From Sphaerosporella brunnea (taxonomy: Eukaryota > Ascomycota > Pezizomycetes > Pezizales > Pyronemataceae): a stretch of DNA of 64,000 nucleotides. Shown piece after piece: positions 12,304 through 24,839 of the stretch (its first letter is position 1; each line of letters starts with the position of its first letter). The stretch is from NCBI GenBank assembly GCA_008704415.1, contig VXIS01000010.1, forward strand, positions 276,894-340,893. The letters are read 5' to 3'. The translations under genes were made by a program, and so were the position numbers. The notes beneath the pieces are model-generated. The model was not told where the DNA came from. It did not search any database and was given only the letters and a program-made list of their open reading frames with translations.

Positions 12304-13047
12304 CTAGATTTGGTGAGCGTGGCCGGAGAAAGCTTCGACGCGACGTCTCTTGGCAGCCTGTTGGTTCTCGACCGCCACAAAGCCCAGGTACGGATCCATG
12401 TTTTGCTGCATGATCTCTCCCAGAACCCTTGGCTTGACGGTCTGTTCCACACTGCCCACCTTGGTCGCTGGAGCGTTCAGGGTCCCTTCCTTTCTGTCGA
12501 TTCTGTCGGCCGCGGCGGTCATCCTGTCGGCCACAGCGGCGTCAGCGTTGGTGGTTGGAGTAGAAGCACCGACAGTCGTCGGAGTGGGTCTCGGAGAAGA
12601 AATGGTGGTGGTCAAATTTGCAGGCGGAGGACCAGCATCAGCCGCTCCAGGGGCACCGGGAGGGAGGATCCACTGACCGGTCACGTCGAGTGGTGTTCGG
12701 TTGGGGGAGGGCAGAGGCAGCAGCCCACGGTACCAAGCAGCGTCCGGGCTCTGCGTGGCATATCGCAGCAACCCATCCACAAAGCTGTACAACATTGTCT
12801 TATCGCAGGACATGTACGGGACCGAGTGCACCTCGTACACCCTGGCCATATTGCCCAGGGTGCGGAGGAGCACCGGGCGCTCCGTCGCCACTCCCAAGAG
12901 CCGCCTTTACCAACCAGGAATGCTCTGCCAGCCATTGTCTCGCGCGTGCTGGAGGAGTAGGATATGTAGGTTGTGGCCGCGCGACTTCTCAACCCCCGCG
13001 GCTTCGTATATTCCCTTGAGGGAGAGTTTTTTCTGTTTCGGTGCCAT
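12304..13047 (-). pseudogene. Hypothetical protein gene with one nonsense codon
   Basis: One minus-strand frame runs from ATG 13045-13047 to 12304, 248 codons, broken only by TAA at 12907-12909. CAA to TAA would explain the stop. The N-terminal 46 residues are basic (MAPKQKKLSLKGIYEAAG). The middle has aromatic, helical stretches (GNMARVYEVHSVPYMSC), followed by a proline/threonine-rich linker with repeated PTPTTV-like words. The C-terminus is a helix-like segment with a KRRR tract near the end, a possible nuclear signal. A 20-bp intron across the stop is too short to be credible. I do not recognise the family. Frame integrity on both sides of the stop argues that it was a real gene or transposon accessory protein until recently. 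Confidence 0.5.
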
Positions 13048-13559
13048 TCGCAATATGTCGGTGGTGGCGATGTGTATGGTGAAGGTGAAGGTGAGAGGTG
13101 AGGCAGGGTGCTCCGGGAAAATTGAGGTTGACCCACTAGAAAACTGCAACCGTGGGCGCTGTCGATTCGGGGCTGCGGGGAATAGCTATCCGTGTTATAT
13201 ATGCCCCACATCCTGCCATATTTTATTCTTACCGCCTGACGAATCTTTCTGCTCCATGCTGACCCTTTCGTCCGCCATCTTTTGTACTTGGGCGCAGCGG
13301 CTGTGCATGCAGAGCTGCCTGTAGATCTCGTTGTCAACCATGCTGACGGCTTCACTGGTCTACAGCGGGCTGATCTAGTTGAGTCAGACGCACTCGCTGT
13401 TTGACAGTCCCCATACGGTGTGCGGGCCGGCGTTTACGGCCGTGTTTATGGAAAAGAATAATGTTGTTGAGTCAACGATGGCTAAAAGTTGGTGCCTATG
13501 GCACGTTTCATCCAACGAGAGAGGAAATTGCGGTGTTAGCAGCGGATGCGTTTTTTTCT

Positions 13560-13900
13560 CAAAGCGCTGCAATGGATATTTGATCCGGAAGCTTGTCCGA
13601 GTATGTGCCGTGGATGTTATGGGCGGACGGCTTTTGTATCGTCCGCGGTGCAAGACCAGCGGCCTGAGACATCTGCGCTCCTCCTGTCCCATCAGGTCAA
13701 CATATCCCTCTACATTCCTGCAAAAGGGAGTTAGCACTGCATAAAAACAGCGTGAGCAGGGGCGGCGGGAGCCGCAATGCATATTCCGGTTCGGAAACTT
13801 GTCGAAGTATGTGCAGTCAATGTTGCCGGCCGACGGATTTCGTAGCGTCCGTAGTGCAAGAACAGCGGTTGGAGGGGTCCGTCCACCTCCCAGAGGCCTG
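13560..13900. repeat. Direct repeat of about 110 bp, two copies about 200 bp apart
   Basis: The segment around 13580-13685 (GGAAGCTTGTCCGAGTATGTGC onward, with a CGGACGGCTTTTGTATCGTCCG block) recurs at about 13785-13890 with roughly 20 percent change (GGAAACTTGTCGAAGTATGTGC, CCGACGGATTTCGTAGCGTCCG). Both copies continue into GTGCAAGA.CAGCGG. The origin is unknown; it may be a worn local duplication. Confidence 0.55.
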
Positions 13901-14048
13901 GGAGAAGCTCCACCCTTGATATTGGCAAGCTTACCGTTTGGCAAACGCCGCGCAGGCCCGGAAGACGTCCTGTCCTCTGGTACCCCCAACTTTCACTGTT
14001 TCGGCACGACACTGAGGACGCTTTGAAGCGCCACTAGCCGCACCACGC

Positions 14049-14527
14049 TGTAACCTTTTCGTGACCTTATAAGATCCGCTATTTCTCAGATGCAAATAAA
14101 CTTAGAAACAGTTGTGTACCAGACTTGATAAATACCAAGACGATACTCGAAAACAGGTCACTGATCAACTCAGTCTTTATTGATGGTAGTCGATACATTC
14201 GGCGCTGCTAGGAAGGCCGTCTCGAAAGAAGACACACAGAATCAATGCAGGAAAAGCTCGCAGCTTTTATAGCCATGATGCGAAATACATGATGTCGTAG
14301 CAGGAGGTCCTGCCATGATGGGAAATTCGTAAAACAAGGAAATGATCGTCATAAGACCTACACAGTCTGCCTTGCGAAGGCTATAAGGGTCCAAATGACG
14401 TAGTAATGAAAGGTCACGAAACTCGTAGAATACTGACATCATACCATCGTTACTGTCACGTAGTTTTCTATAGTTCTAGTCAGGAAATACGTAAGGGATA
14501 AACCAGAGTAAGTGTAATAATCTTCCA
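14049..14527 (-). mobile_element. Solo LTR, family A, minus orientation (479 bp)
   Basis: Reverse complemented, it starts TGGAAGATTATTACACTTAC and ends AAAAGGTTACA. It aligns along its length with the solo LTR at 24146-24633, including the TATAAAAGCTGC promoter block, the TCAATAAA(T/G)ACTGAGTTGATC block and the GTATTTATCAAGTCTG block. Flanking pentamers (CACGC and CCTTC) do not match, so the target duplication has decayed or the copy was recombined. No internal retrotransposon sequence remains beside it. Confidence 0.8.
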
Positions 14528-14637
14528 CCTTCCTTTAGGCATGTGGCCCCTTCTTCAGCGTAATAGCGGCGGCCTGCACCCGATTCGTGGGTGGACTCAG
14601 GACCTGGGTGCTGGTGTTGCCTCCTCCCGCGTCCGAT

Positions 14638-15223
14638 TCAAGCGTCCAGGATTTGCTGCATCATTCCCTGCACCTTCCCGCGAGTCACACCAAACGCGAC
14701 TGGTGGGAGTGGCTGTGGGAAGGGCGCGGCTACGCTCTGGTTGGCGGCATCGTGCGTTGGCGGTGCATCTAACAGATCGACAAGTCCGGTATCGTCGGCA
14801 GCCTCGATCACGTTGGCTAGATCGTCCTCCTCGTTGTCATCAGGTGGTGCCGCAGCCTTATCGGGGCCTCTGCGCTATGCTTTGGGCAAGACAAACGCCA
14901 CCTGACGAAAGGTCATCGGCAACGGGCCAAGAGGTCAGCCACATATCCTTTGACTGGAGTCTTTGCGCGTGTCAGCTATCTGCTATCTTCAGGCGATCAC
15001 GGGTGGTCTTACACGAACATACGCAACATGGTTTGCCGCGGAGCATTGTCCTTGCCGCTATTGACCTGCAGCTTGGAACATTCCTCGGGATCCTCTGAGC
15101 GTCCAGGAGTACAAAAAGCCTGTGGTTTGAATACTCAGATTTCAACGCTTCTAGGACTGTCACTCGAAGAGCAGACATGCTGCATCCGCCGTGCTTCGTG
15201 GAGTAAACTTTCGTCGCCCCCAA
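14638..15223 (-). pseudogene. Possible decayed gene, acidic C-terminal region
   Basis: On the minus strand a frame from ATG 14914-14916 to TGA 14638-14640 is broken once by TAG 14875-14877. It reads as acidic, helix-rich protein (DDNEEDDLANVIEAADDTGL, then a proline-rich linker and a QGMMQQILDA end). A separate frame upstream (15223-14972) includes ALRVTVLEALKSEYSNHRLF. Whether the two belong together through an intron is unclear. No family is recognised. The support is protein-like composition only. Confidence 0.3.
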
Positions 15224-15299
15224 TAAAATTCAATTCCTCGGTCTCTGGGTGAAAATTAGGCACGCATACGCAATTTCCATCAACCCCTGCTTACTTGAG

Positions 15300-18200
15300 C
15301 TCTTCGTCACTGCGGGATAGGCGACTTTGGTAATTTCAATCTACTCATCAAGGTCTGTTCTTCTTCTGTCCGTTCGGTTGAATCCTGTTTCCCTAGTCGC
15401 AGGGACCACTTCGGACGATACAAGTCTTTGCTTCGGTTAGTGCAACACCGCCAGCTACCGTTCTGCGGACGCATCATGTTGTTGACGTAAGATGCCAGTG
15501 GATGATTGAACAGGGTGTCCCAGGGTGACCCCCAGACACCTGTGTACCTTTACTACCATGCCGCTTAATCGACGTTTCATAACCCCCATAGCCTGGCGCT
15601 TGTTTAACGTGCGGGATTCGATCAGCGCGGATCTAATGAGAGCTGTCGGGTCCCTGATTGTGAGCGGGAACGAGGGGGAGGAGGAGTTGGACCAGATTCG
15701 GTGTCACTCGCGGCAAGTCAGGCACCGCGTCAACTCCTGTCTGCCGCATCTGCCGCCGTTAGTGTTCATTGCCGTCGATCACCGACAGAGTACTAGGTTT
15801 TAGAGAGAGTTTTTGCACACGTTAAACGTGCTCTACATTTACTTGACACGCCAACATTGGCATCACTACCTATATTGGAACCCGGGTAACAATCATGTCG
15901 TCGGTGTACGGCGGCACTGATGCACCTGGCATTGGGTTTTAATTTATGGAGCTTGCAGCCAATTTGGCTTGGGCCTGCAGCTAAACGGTCTATCGGCCGG
16001 TGCAGGCCAGCCAAGCACAACTATCGTCGCCCGTTCCCAATCTCTCCGCGCACTTGCGGCGTGGTTTCTACGTGGAGGCCTCGCTGGGATCAGGAAGGGT
16101 CATTTCTCCACCGAACGTGCATTCAGGAGAAGAGCTACAGTCAACTTCTTTTGCACGGTGCATCTGCTGGTACTAGACCAGCTCGTCAATCGGAGTCCTG
16201 CAGTAGTCGACCCTTCAAAATCCAAGCGGCTATGGCGCAGCCGCAGACCAAACCCATGTCGCAACATCTTCAGAGTTTAAGGGCAATAGAAGCAAGCAGG
16301 GATCACGACAGGACCGGAAACACGATTGTCATGACGCGTCAGCCTCAGCTGCACCACCGCAGTCCCACACTGCGCCATTGAGCATCTGTGGCGCAGCAGC
16401 CCGATTGCACGCCGCAAAGGTCGTCACTGATGAAGTCCCAGCACCCGCAGCACCCAGCGTGTCAACGTGAAACCAATTGACCTCCCACATATCTTGTCGC
16501 GATATGCCTCCGGGCACAGCGTTGATGTGGCGCTGTGCTGGTGCGTGCGGCACTGTTTTACTAGCTATGAATTTGATACTATATACCGAGTGAACGTGGA
16601 TTGTACTGCCGCTGGCCTGTGGTAGTGAGATGTTGCCAGTCTTCAGCGATCGATCCGCGTGGGACTGCACCGCGGCTACCTCGGATATGACATCAATAAT
16701 CTCCAATAACGTTCTATCCTGCAACGTCAGGCAGTGTGGGCCCCGATGCAGAGACAAAGATTTCCATGCATTGATCGATATATTCAAGAACATGGCAGCC
16801 ATGCGTCGTGTTGACTATGGCGATCAACTGGAAGTAAACACGGAAAGGATAATCATAGGTAGGGATGATCTGTGAGCAGTGCAATACCCTCAACAAGGCG
16901 ACCATTGCAGGGGAAAGATTGCGAGTCCATCCGCCAGTGGAATACCGCCGTCGCCTTCCTGTGACGGATCTGTTGCTGCCGTCTTCATCAGCAGAAGCCC
17001 GCAATATAGCTCTGCGGCGGTCGAGAGGCATGAATATCTGCCCGCCGTGTGACCCCGCACCGACTCCATCGCACTTGGAGAGGATCATCACTCCGCACTA
17101 GTAACGCTAGCAATATTCTTGGTGCGGCCGGTAAGAATCGTGTTAGCGCTGACAGCAGCGTGCAGTGTGGAATTCCGAGTGATGATGGACTGCCACCTGC
17201 GCCGGCTTCCTATACGGTCCGAAAAAAACCCGTGATCAACCTCACCGTCGAAAGTAGCAGCGGTGCGTAGTTCTGCAGAACTTGCGGCGCGGTAGCGCAC
17301 ATTGAGAGCACACCTGAAGTGGTGCGTGGCGTGCACGTACTTATGCATATGAGATGTGCATGCAACAGTACTCCGTGTTGTGTCCCTCCTCCATATGCCC
17401 TCACATCCTGCCAACCAACATTTCACATGAAGGTCTCTGTCACGTCGTTACTGGAGCGTATAAGATGACTAGTTCGCGGAGGGTAACTGGCAAAGAATGA
17501 CTGGGTCCTGGATAGGATACGAAGCCGTCCTCAGATGTATTGCCCAATTGGATGATGCGTTGGCGCACTTGCATGCTACTATGCTTCACGACATGACCGG
17601 AGCGTTTTTTTTTTTCGCAACGCCAGCTGCGAAACAATCTGGCCTGAAGAAACCGGACTCTGGGTTCAGCAAACATCGCCGCCGACTATGCTGCTGTGCG
17701 AATGCGTCAGTAACACTCAAGGGTAACGATAATCAATGCGCATTATATTCCTTTGATCTCTATACCTACTGGCAATTCTGTAAAACGCCAGTGGGTGTAT
17801 TGCGCGATCAGTATAGGCATCCATCCTTGATACCCTTTGTTCGAAGAAGTGCACCTCTCTGCATGCGCGTTCTCTATACTATCCTGACTGTTCCTATGGA
17901 CGCAGTGGCGTACATTTCGTACCCCCTGTAACTATCCGTTACGGTTGGAGTCGGGACGTTTGTATTGCACCGTGCTTTTCGAAAGATACTCCGTCTCGGA
18001 TGCTTTTCAACTGTTAACTTCATGCTGGCGGCTGCTGACGCGTGTTAATGGATATGTGGGGCATTGATGGACATCGGGCTTTCGCCTGAGCTCGTTTTGG
18101 GGCCGCCTTGATATGATCGGGGACGGGCAAGCTTTGCATTACCGAGATAGGTAACAACCATAGGCGGAGGATAAATGGGCTGCCGCAGACACACACAGTC

Positions 18201-20374
18201 GATGTAGGAGTAGGTAAGATCGTAGTTGGAGAAGAAGCTTCCGGAATGGGAGTTGTTGCCTGAGCGCTGTCGCCGACCAGATTTTGTTTTCCCTCGTGCC
18301 CCTCTGGGCCCAGCATCAGCCCGTGATTAACATTAGCAAACTATTGTGTTGCGCCCGGTGATCTGTCTTTGTTATTGATACCAGATGTTCCACCGGGGTT
18401 GGCGGAGTGAGAGGTTGTTGGTTGCCAGGTTTTGACGTAGGCAGCCAGTAGTCATTAACATGCAACTACGTCGTGTGGTTTCGGACTATAGGAAAGCTGA
18501 TACTTACATTTTGGTGCGATGCTACGTAATTGTGTTATGATGTATGTGCCTTAGGACGTTGCGGGGTCAGGGCTACCATGTGTTGGGGCTCTGAGTGAGA
18601 TTCCCATTGCCATGGAGTACTGATAATTCGTGATATCAATAGCCGGCCTCCTATGATCTCAGACAGTGGGCTGCCTGCCCAAAACAGCCAGTGCGGCGAT
18701 GTAATTGACGAAGGCGAGGGCGGCATATGAAGCACAGCCATGACGTGAATGGGATCGACAGCCGCAACCCAACACACTCACAGGACACTCAGCCAGCGTA
18801 TACGTCATGAGAAAATGAGTGAAGCGCGTAGAGACCTGCATCCCATTTCGTCATACATATATGCTTACGAGAGTTGTCATCACCGCATACATGTTGTGTA
18901 AATGAGATACTGTGGAAGCAAGCAATCACCATCGCGTTTGCCATAACAGCTTAAACTGCCATTTCCTTGCCCAGCCCAGCGGGACCGGCAGGCTTGCAGC
19001 CAATAAACCCATGACCGGCTACCTTGGCAGCCCACCCATCCCATGACCTGGGGCCGGCCATTGCCAACACTGCCAGAGGTCGATATTTCACGCGCATCGC
19101 TCTGTATACCTTTCATATTAGTGGATACCTGGTGGCGATGGAGCGCTGCGCAGGATGAGAACTGCTTCCTGATTGATGTGACTGCCGCATACTCACAACG
19201 AATGATGATATTTGTCAGCACGCACAACGTCTGCCACAGGTGTTCAACGCTGGTATAAACATGCCTGATGCGTGAGGGCACTGTGCACTCACTCAGTGCC
19301 GAGCATCATTCCATCTCCAGTACGATGACAACGCATAGATACACCTCAAATAAGAGATGGAATTGTCACAATCTACGTGTTGCCTGCCTTTCATGCACAG
19401 CGGACTGGATGGCATTTCCGCAGTCAGTCCCGGCCGTCTGCACCGGACAGTGATGAACACTCTATGGCAGGCCGGCATGCTCTTATCGTTGCGGATTCGC
19501 GATCGGTCGTTTGTACACGACTGGTCCAGTGTATTCTGGGCTTCTTCCCTCCATTCTCTCTTATGATTCTGTCCTTTGCACTGACTGTTGCCGGTAATAG
19601 CCACGTCAGGCAAGATTCTCTGTGGGCTGGACGGGGCCGGGGACTCCAGCTATTTGCGACGCAGTAGATATGTATGGATGGCAGGTTTTTTGTTCGCCTT
19701 GTGGCCGGTTACCTGTCACGGCGCAGTCCTAGCAGTGAAAAGCAATGCCGCCCGCAGCGGCCTGTTCAGACGGCAGCACCCCACTGTGATCCACCGACCA
19801 ACAGCATTGCTGGGACTCTGTGCCTCTGTAGGCTGCTGCCAGCATCATTCCAGAAGCCTGGGGATGCCCGTGGAGGTGAAGTGAATTTCTGTTGCCTGTG
19901 TGCCGACGCGCGCTTCTAAGTGGGGAGACCAGGAGGGTGGGGTGACGGCACATCGCAACGGAGTCTCGGAGAGCACATAACATCCGGGTCTTTGGTTGGC
20001 TATCGGTGGTCGCGGGAACACAAAGCAAGGGTGATGCTGAAAAGCTGTTCCGCAGTACAATCGTTGAATTGAGCGGTTGTAGGACGAAGCCATGAATGGC
20101 GACAACATTGAGAGTCTCTCTATCACGGTACGTGATGTCTGCAAAACTGTTCGCATCCCGTCGTGGGATGGGCGTTTTATCCTACATTTACCTGAAGCAC
20201 GTCAAATGTGCAGCAAAGGCCGCTAGTGTGATACGTGATCGCACGTTGTTTTGAATGCACCAGAGTTTATAACAATCCGAGGAATGCGATCAAAACGCTG
20301 TTCTGTTTCCATTGATGTTGCTGCTCTGCCGAAGCCGCAATGGGGTACAGTGTAAACACAAACTGTCGGCCCAG
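15300..20374. other. Long stretch without a recognisable gene
   Basis: Overlapping ORFs occur on both strands. The most protein-like are plus 15525-15803 and minus 16329-16802 (157 codons), neither with a domain I can name. No terminal repeats, LTRs or long tandem repeats were noticed. Treat any gene call here as unsupported from reading alone. Confidence 0.4.
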
Positions 20375-21848
20375 TTATAGCCTCCCGGTCCGCTGAATCT
20401 TTTCCAACAGTTGGCACGCCGTCCAGTTCCGGTAGGAGGTCATGCGAGGAGTGTCCCGGCGGTTCTTTCTCGGTTCCCTATCGACCCACATACAATCGAG
20501 GTCTGCACCAGCGCGGACTAAGGCATCAACGAATGGCCTGAAATACTCTGGCGGAGTCGGCGCTCCCTCTTCGAATTCGGTAGGGGTCGCCGTCACACCC
20601 TCGGAAGTCAGAATCGCGAAGCACAACCTCTGGTCCCCCGCGAATCCTGCGGGGTTAGTTGGTGGGATATGCTCACCAACACCTCCATTAGAGATAGGAA
20701 ATTGGGCTACTGCCTCGTCACTTATCATTCACCAGCGTGTCCCGCAGAGTGCTCCACCGCTCAGGCACCGTTGGAAGAAAGCCAGTCACGTTCTCTGGCA
20801 TCCAAGAGAACAACTGGGTATTACCACTCATGACGAAGTTGACCCAACATTCCTTCTTCAGCTGCATCCCTGCCTCCAGCAGCAGCACCTGCATGTATCC
20901 TAAGCTGATCGGAGTGGGGCCGATGGCCAGGCTGCTGATGATATCTTTGATTCCTTGATCCGCACCGAAAGGCATGCGCCGCATGAGAACCCGTAGGATC
21001 ATCGCGGGAAGCCTCACTAACTCCTCATCCAACCTTTCCAGCCAGTGAACGTCACCTTCCGAGGGCACAACTCCCACGGCTGGGTACCTCTCGAGTATCT
21101 CCAATACTCTCAAAACATTCTGTTGAGTCCTGCCGGGAAACCGGAAACCCGTGACCGCAACACAAAACGGCGTACAACGCCAGAATGCCGGTCGCAACCA
21201 CTGGTTGTCGGAAAAAACCACATGCAGCGCCGCAGGCGCCTGCTGGCTGTACCAGTCAGTTACCCATCTGACGGCATCTGGCTGTGCGTACGGACAGGCA
21301 TAATGGATTGCCGTCGGATATCGGGTCAGAACTCCCTGTGCAAGTGCGGCCATGTCTATAAAGGACGTAATTCGCCCGAACAGTGCCTGCAAAACCCCAA
21401 CTTTGCTCAACGCTGCCGCTGCTTTGAGAATCCCCACTCTATGGGCCCTGTCATCGTTGTCCCAGTCGTGTGGGGAGATGATCCGTCACGATGGACGCCA
21501 CGATGCAAGCCTCTGCTCCCGCCAGTATTCCTCATCATACGTGTACATGTCGGACCTATGGAGGACTTCCACGTGTTCTGTTTCGATGCCGAAAACGAGG
21601 ACATCCAGGATCCAGCATAAGCTCGTAATCGGAAAGCCTGTCAGAAGGGCGATAGTAAGGAGTCGTCGCTTTTCGTCAGAAAGACGAGGGATATAGTATG
21701 GCAACAAGATGTAGCTTGTGCAGTTGTCACTGGCGACCGCGAGCGCCATTGAAACCAAGTCTTCATCCGGGTAGCTTGATATTTGCAAGTGCAACTCTCC
21801 AGGGAGGCGCAAGAGTATGTTACTGGCTTTGCAGGTTGTTAGGTTCAT
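20375..21848 (-). CDS. Hypothetical protein, possible F-box/ankyrin-related gene, with a suspect TGA
   Basis: ATG 21846-21848 opens a minus-strand frame whose start (LLRLPGELHLQISSYPDEDL) looks like an F-box variant. The frame meets TGA at 21483-21485 (CGA to TGA would explain it) and resumes in the same frame to 20718. It contains ankyrin-like words (PTAIHYACPYAQPDAVRWV) and leucine-rich helices. A 42-nt GTGACG...GACAG removal would also bypass the stop, but it is short for an intron. Near the end, GTGAATG at 20732 with ACTAAC and a final CAG at 20630 would make a 103-nt intron. That would join to the frame read from 20629 down to 20375, giving a product of about 450 residues. F-box/ankyrin proteins usually act as ubiquitin-ligase adaptors, but I do not claim that here. 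It could be a pseudogene. Confidence 0.5.
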
Positions 21849-22156
21849 CCTCTCCAAGCTTCAACTCAATGGTTGTATTTTTTGGTAGAGATATACATAC
21901 CGGGACTTGTGCTGTGTCCTGTGGATGTACCAGGAGGGGTTGGCGGTGGATTCAAAGAAGCCGCCATATTCGATGTTGATGTTACTGCCGAAGTTGAAGA
22001 TGGCAGCCATGAAGATATTCGGGGTTTTTATAGGTAAAATTCGGTGGTCATGTGACCTACACACGTCCTGAAAGGGCCCAAACCTTGAATTCTTGGACCC
22101 CAGCGGGTGACGCAATTAGGGGGGGAACGCAAGGGTGCAAATTCTTCAGTTGAAGG

Positions 22157-22521
22157 TAGTGCTGTGGCACGGGTCGCGACAGGGCGGCGAACGCCTCAAC
22201 GGACCCCGATCAGACCCGCCCCGCCCCGGCCGCCCCGTCGACAACCCGTCCACCTCGTCGGAAACCCGGCCACCCCGTATATCACATAATGACGGGTGTC
22301 TAACGGAGACGCCATGTTCTTGAATTCCACTGTCAGACGAACATCGTGTGTGCCAATTTGACGGGGAAGTGTACCGGCCCTCATCGCCCCACATACATCA
22401 GTCTCACCTCGCCGCCGCACCGAGATTCCCCGTCGCACCGCGATACACCCCGCCCAACCCCGATTACCCCGCCGCGCCCTGCCCGTCCGCGCCCCGACCC
22501 GTCGCCCCGTGCACAGCACTA
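22157..22521. mobile_element. Non-autonomous hAT-type MITE, G-rich family, copy 2 (365 bp)
   Basis: The termini are TAGTGCTGTGGCACGGGTCG on the left and, reverse complemented, TAGTGCTGTGCACGGGGCGA on the right. A perfect 8-bp target duplication, GTTGAAGG, lies at 22149-22156 and 22522-22529. The interior is C-rich on the plus strand (CCCCG words), the reverse orientation of copy 1 at 1307-1664. It has no coding potential. The perfect duplication suggests a younger insertion than copy 1. Confidence 0.88.
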
Positions 22522-22988
22522 GTTGAAGGATGCGTAAAAACTGTGATGTTGACGATAAAAACAATTGGTGCGCAGCCCAGGGGAGAAGAGGTCATGAATG
22601 ACAACCCAGTATCCATGTGTTTCTGTACAGCGTTGCCCATAGCAAACCCTTTCGCCTTCAATATTTCGGTTACACAGGCCTCCCAAATTGTTGAATATGT
22701 GCTCTATAACATTTGGTCGCACGGTACAGGCCGTTCTATTGCCAGACGAAATTGAAATGCCGGTTCCATTGTGATTATTCAATAAAGCCTTCTCCCGCCG
22801 GCGCAGATCCGATCCTGAGAGCCACCGTGGGTGGTTCCAACACAGTTGTTTCCTCACTTGTACATGAAAGTGCGCTGGTTTATGAAAACCACGGATCGTT
22901 TTCTTTTCAAAAGGTGCTCACAACCGTGCCTCCTTCTGCAGAGGTAAAATCTGCAATCTTCAGAATAAAGCTGCAGCGCAAAACCTAA

Positions 22989-23334
22989 GGGCGCGTCTGG
23001 ATACGCGTTAAATGGACGATTTCGTCCGTTAGCAGGGGTCCTTCCGTATGACTCAACTTCGGGGTGTTCGGAACGGACGACAGGCTCTGTTTCTGGAATG
23101 CAGTCGTCCGTTTGCTCCCTAACAAAGCGTCCAGAAAAAAAACTGTACCTTGCGAGGTACATTCCACGTCCGTTATACCCCACCTCACGCTGCAACTATG
23201 AACATTTTATTGTTTGGATACGCAGTTTGGTGTTTGGCAAAGGCGTCCGTTTGATACTTGCGTCCGTTTACCACTGGGGAACGGACGCTTGCGCCCAATG
23301 GATGAAAGGCCATCCGTCTTATCCAGACGCGCCC
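22989..23334. mobile_element. PIF/Harbinger-like MITE (346 bp)
   Basis: The inverted ends are GGGCGCGTCTGGATA and its complement TATCCAGACGCGCCC. The 3-bp target duplication TAA lies at 22986-22988 and 23335-23337. Both features are typical of PIF/Harbinger elements. The interior repeats the word CGTCCGTTT in both orientations. It has no ORF of note. Confidence 0.85.
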
Positions 23335-24145
23335 TAAGCTGCGAGGGAAGTAGCACTTCGCGTTAGGAGCTCAAAGCCTGATATGGTGAGGCACCACGGC
23401 GTTGAGACGGCTGTAGGCGCAGGGGGACGGCCCTGGTGGACGCGGTGACCGGATGCCGACCAGCCGTCGGGCTGGAGATCCGCGCAATCCCTGGGGTGAC
23501 ATGATCCCTTCCAGCCGTACACCCAGAGGACCGTCGGAGCCCTGAGCCCGATGCCCTGCTCCAGCGGTTTGCGTATTTGTGAGATCTCGTGGGATCCCGA
23601 TGGCCACATGCCTCGCCCCACTGAGGAACACGCTTTTATTGTTCAACGCGGGGCTCAACTCTACTTGAAAGGTTAATTACATTTGCAAAACGACACCAGA
23701 TGAACCGCCCAAACGCAGTTCAAGTCAAACAGCGCAATTATTTAACGGAAACAGGCGGATCTTCGAGAGAAACAGCTCGATTGATTAAACCGTGTTTCCC
23801 ACAACCCGCTAGTCAATTGGGAAACCAGGAGGCTTGACGTAACTCTCGCGGGGTGGTGCTATGTGTCGAGCACTTGGAGCTGGAGATTGTGCAACTCGAA
23901 CAACAGTTGCGCCATTGCCCGGATTTGAACAACGACGGTGTTCATCTTTAATCAATATTTCATAAATCCAGTGTAGCGAGGACCCATTTTCGGTGTCATA
24001 TATCGGACGCTGCCCCCGCCCCCCCCCCCCCGCCGGGCAATCGGCGAAAATCAATCTCACAGCGATCCCCTAAACCACGCAGAGGGCATTCTCAACCTAC
24101 CACCTTCACTTCGTAGTGGACCAACCAACCATACTTCCAACCAAC

Positions 24146-24633
24146 TGTAAGATTATTACACTTACTATGGTTTCTTTTTTAAGTATTTCCTTACTAAAGA
24201 TATAAAAATACTTCACAGTAACGAGGGTATGATGTCAGTATTCTATGATTTTCTTTACCTTTCTTTGCCTTTCTCTGACTTTCTTTACTACGTCATTTTG
24301 GAACCTTCTAGCCTTCGCATGGCAGACTTTGTAGGTCTTATGACCATTCTTTCCTTGTTTACGAATTTGCGGCCAGACTGTTATAACATCATGTATTCGG
24401 CATCGTTGGCTATAAAAGCTGCAAGCTTTTCCTACATTCATTCTCTTCTCTTCTTTCCTTACGGCCTTTCGAGCAATCCAGATTGTATCTATTATCTGTC
24501 AATAAATACTGAGTTGATCAGTAACCTATTTTCGAGTATCCTCTTGGTATTTATCAAGTCTGATAGACAGAAGATTCTGAGTTTATTTGCATCTATGAAA
24601 TAGTGGATCTCATAAGCTCACAAAAAGGTTACA
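24146..24633 (+). mobile_element. Solo LTR, family A, plus orientation (488 bp)
   Basis: It starts TGTAAGATTATTACAC and ends AAAAAGGTTACA, flanked by the 5-bp target duplication CCAAC (24141-24145 and 24634-24638). Inside are TATAAAAGCTGCAAGC (a TATA box) and TCAATAAATACTGAG (a likely polyadenylation region). No gag or pol remains, so it arose by LTR-LTR recombination. The second copy lies at 14049-14527. Confidence 0.9.
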
Positions 24634-24839
24634 CCAACCCTGCTTCCAACCAACCCTACTTCCAGTGTTCTCAATAGGCGGCCCAAAATGACCGTGCACT
24701 CATCGCGGCTGCCAAAATGGGCCGGCTGGGCTGACTATTTGACGACCACGGCTACGATTTCCGAGCTGGCTGGCTGTGGGCATGTAAATGTCGCGAATTG
24801 GTACAGGGTGATAACCAGTGAAGAAACAAAGATGTCCAG

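Noticed and set aside
12881..12960. Tiny intron across the TAA at 12907 in the hypothetical gene
   Set aside because: GTAAAG to the next AG is only about 20 nt, below any credible fungal intron length; a nonsense change is simpler.
15525..15803. Plus-strand ORF with an LVFIAVDH segment considered as the missing half of the RecQ-like helicase
   Set aside because: Only a few residues resemble the helicase region and the upstream sequence does not fit; chance is more likely.
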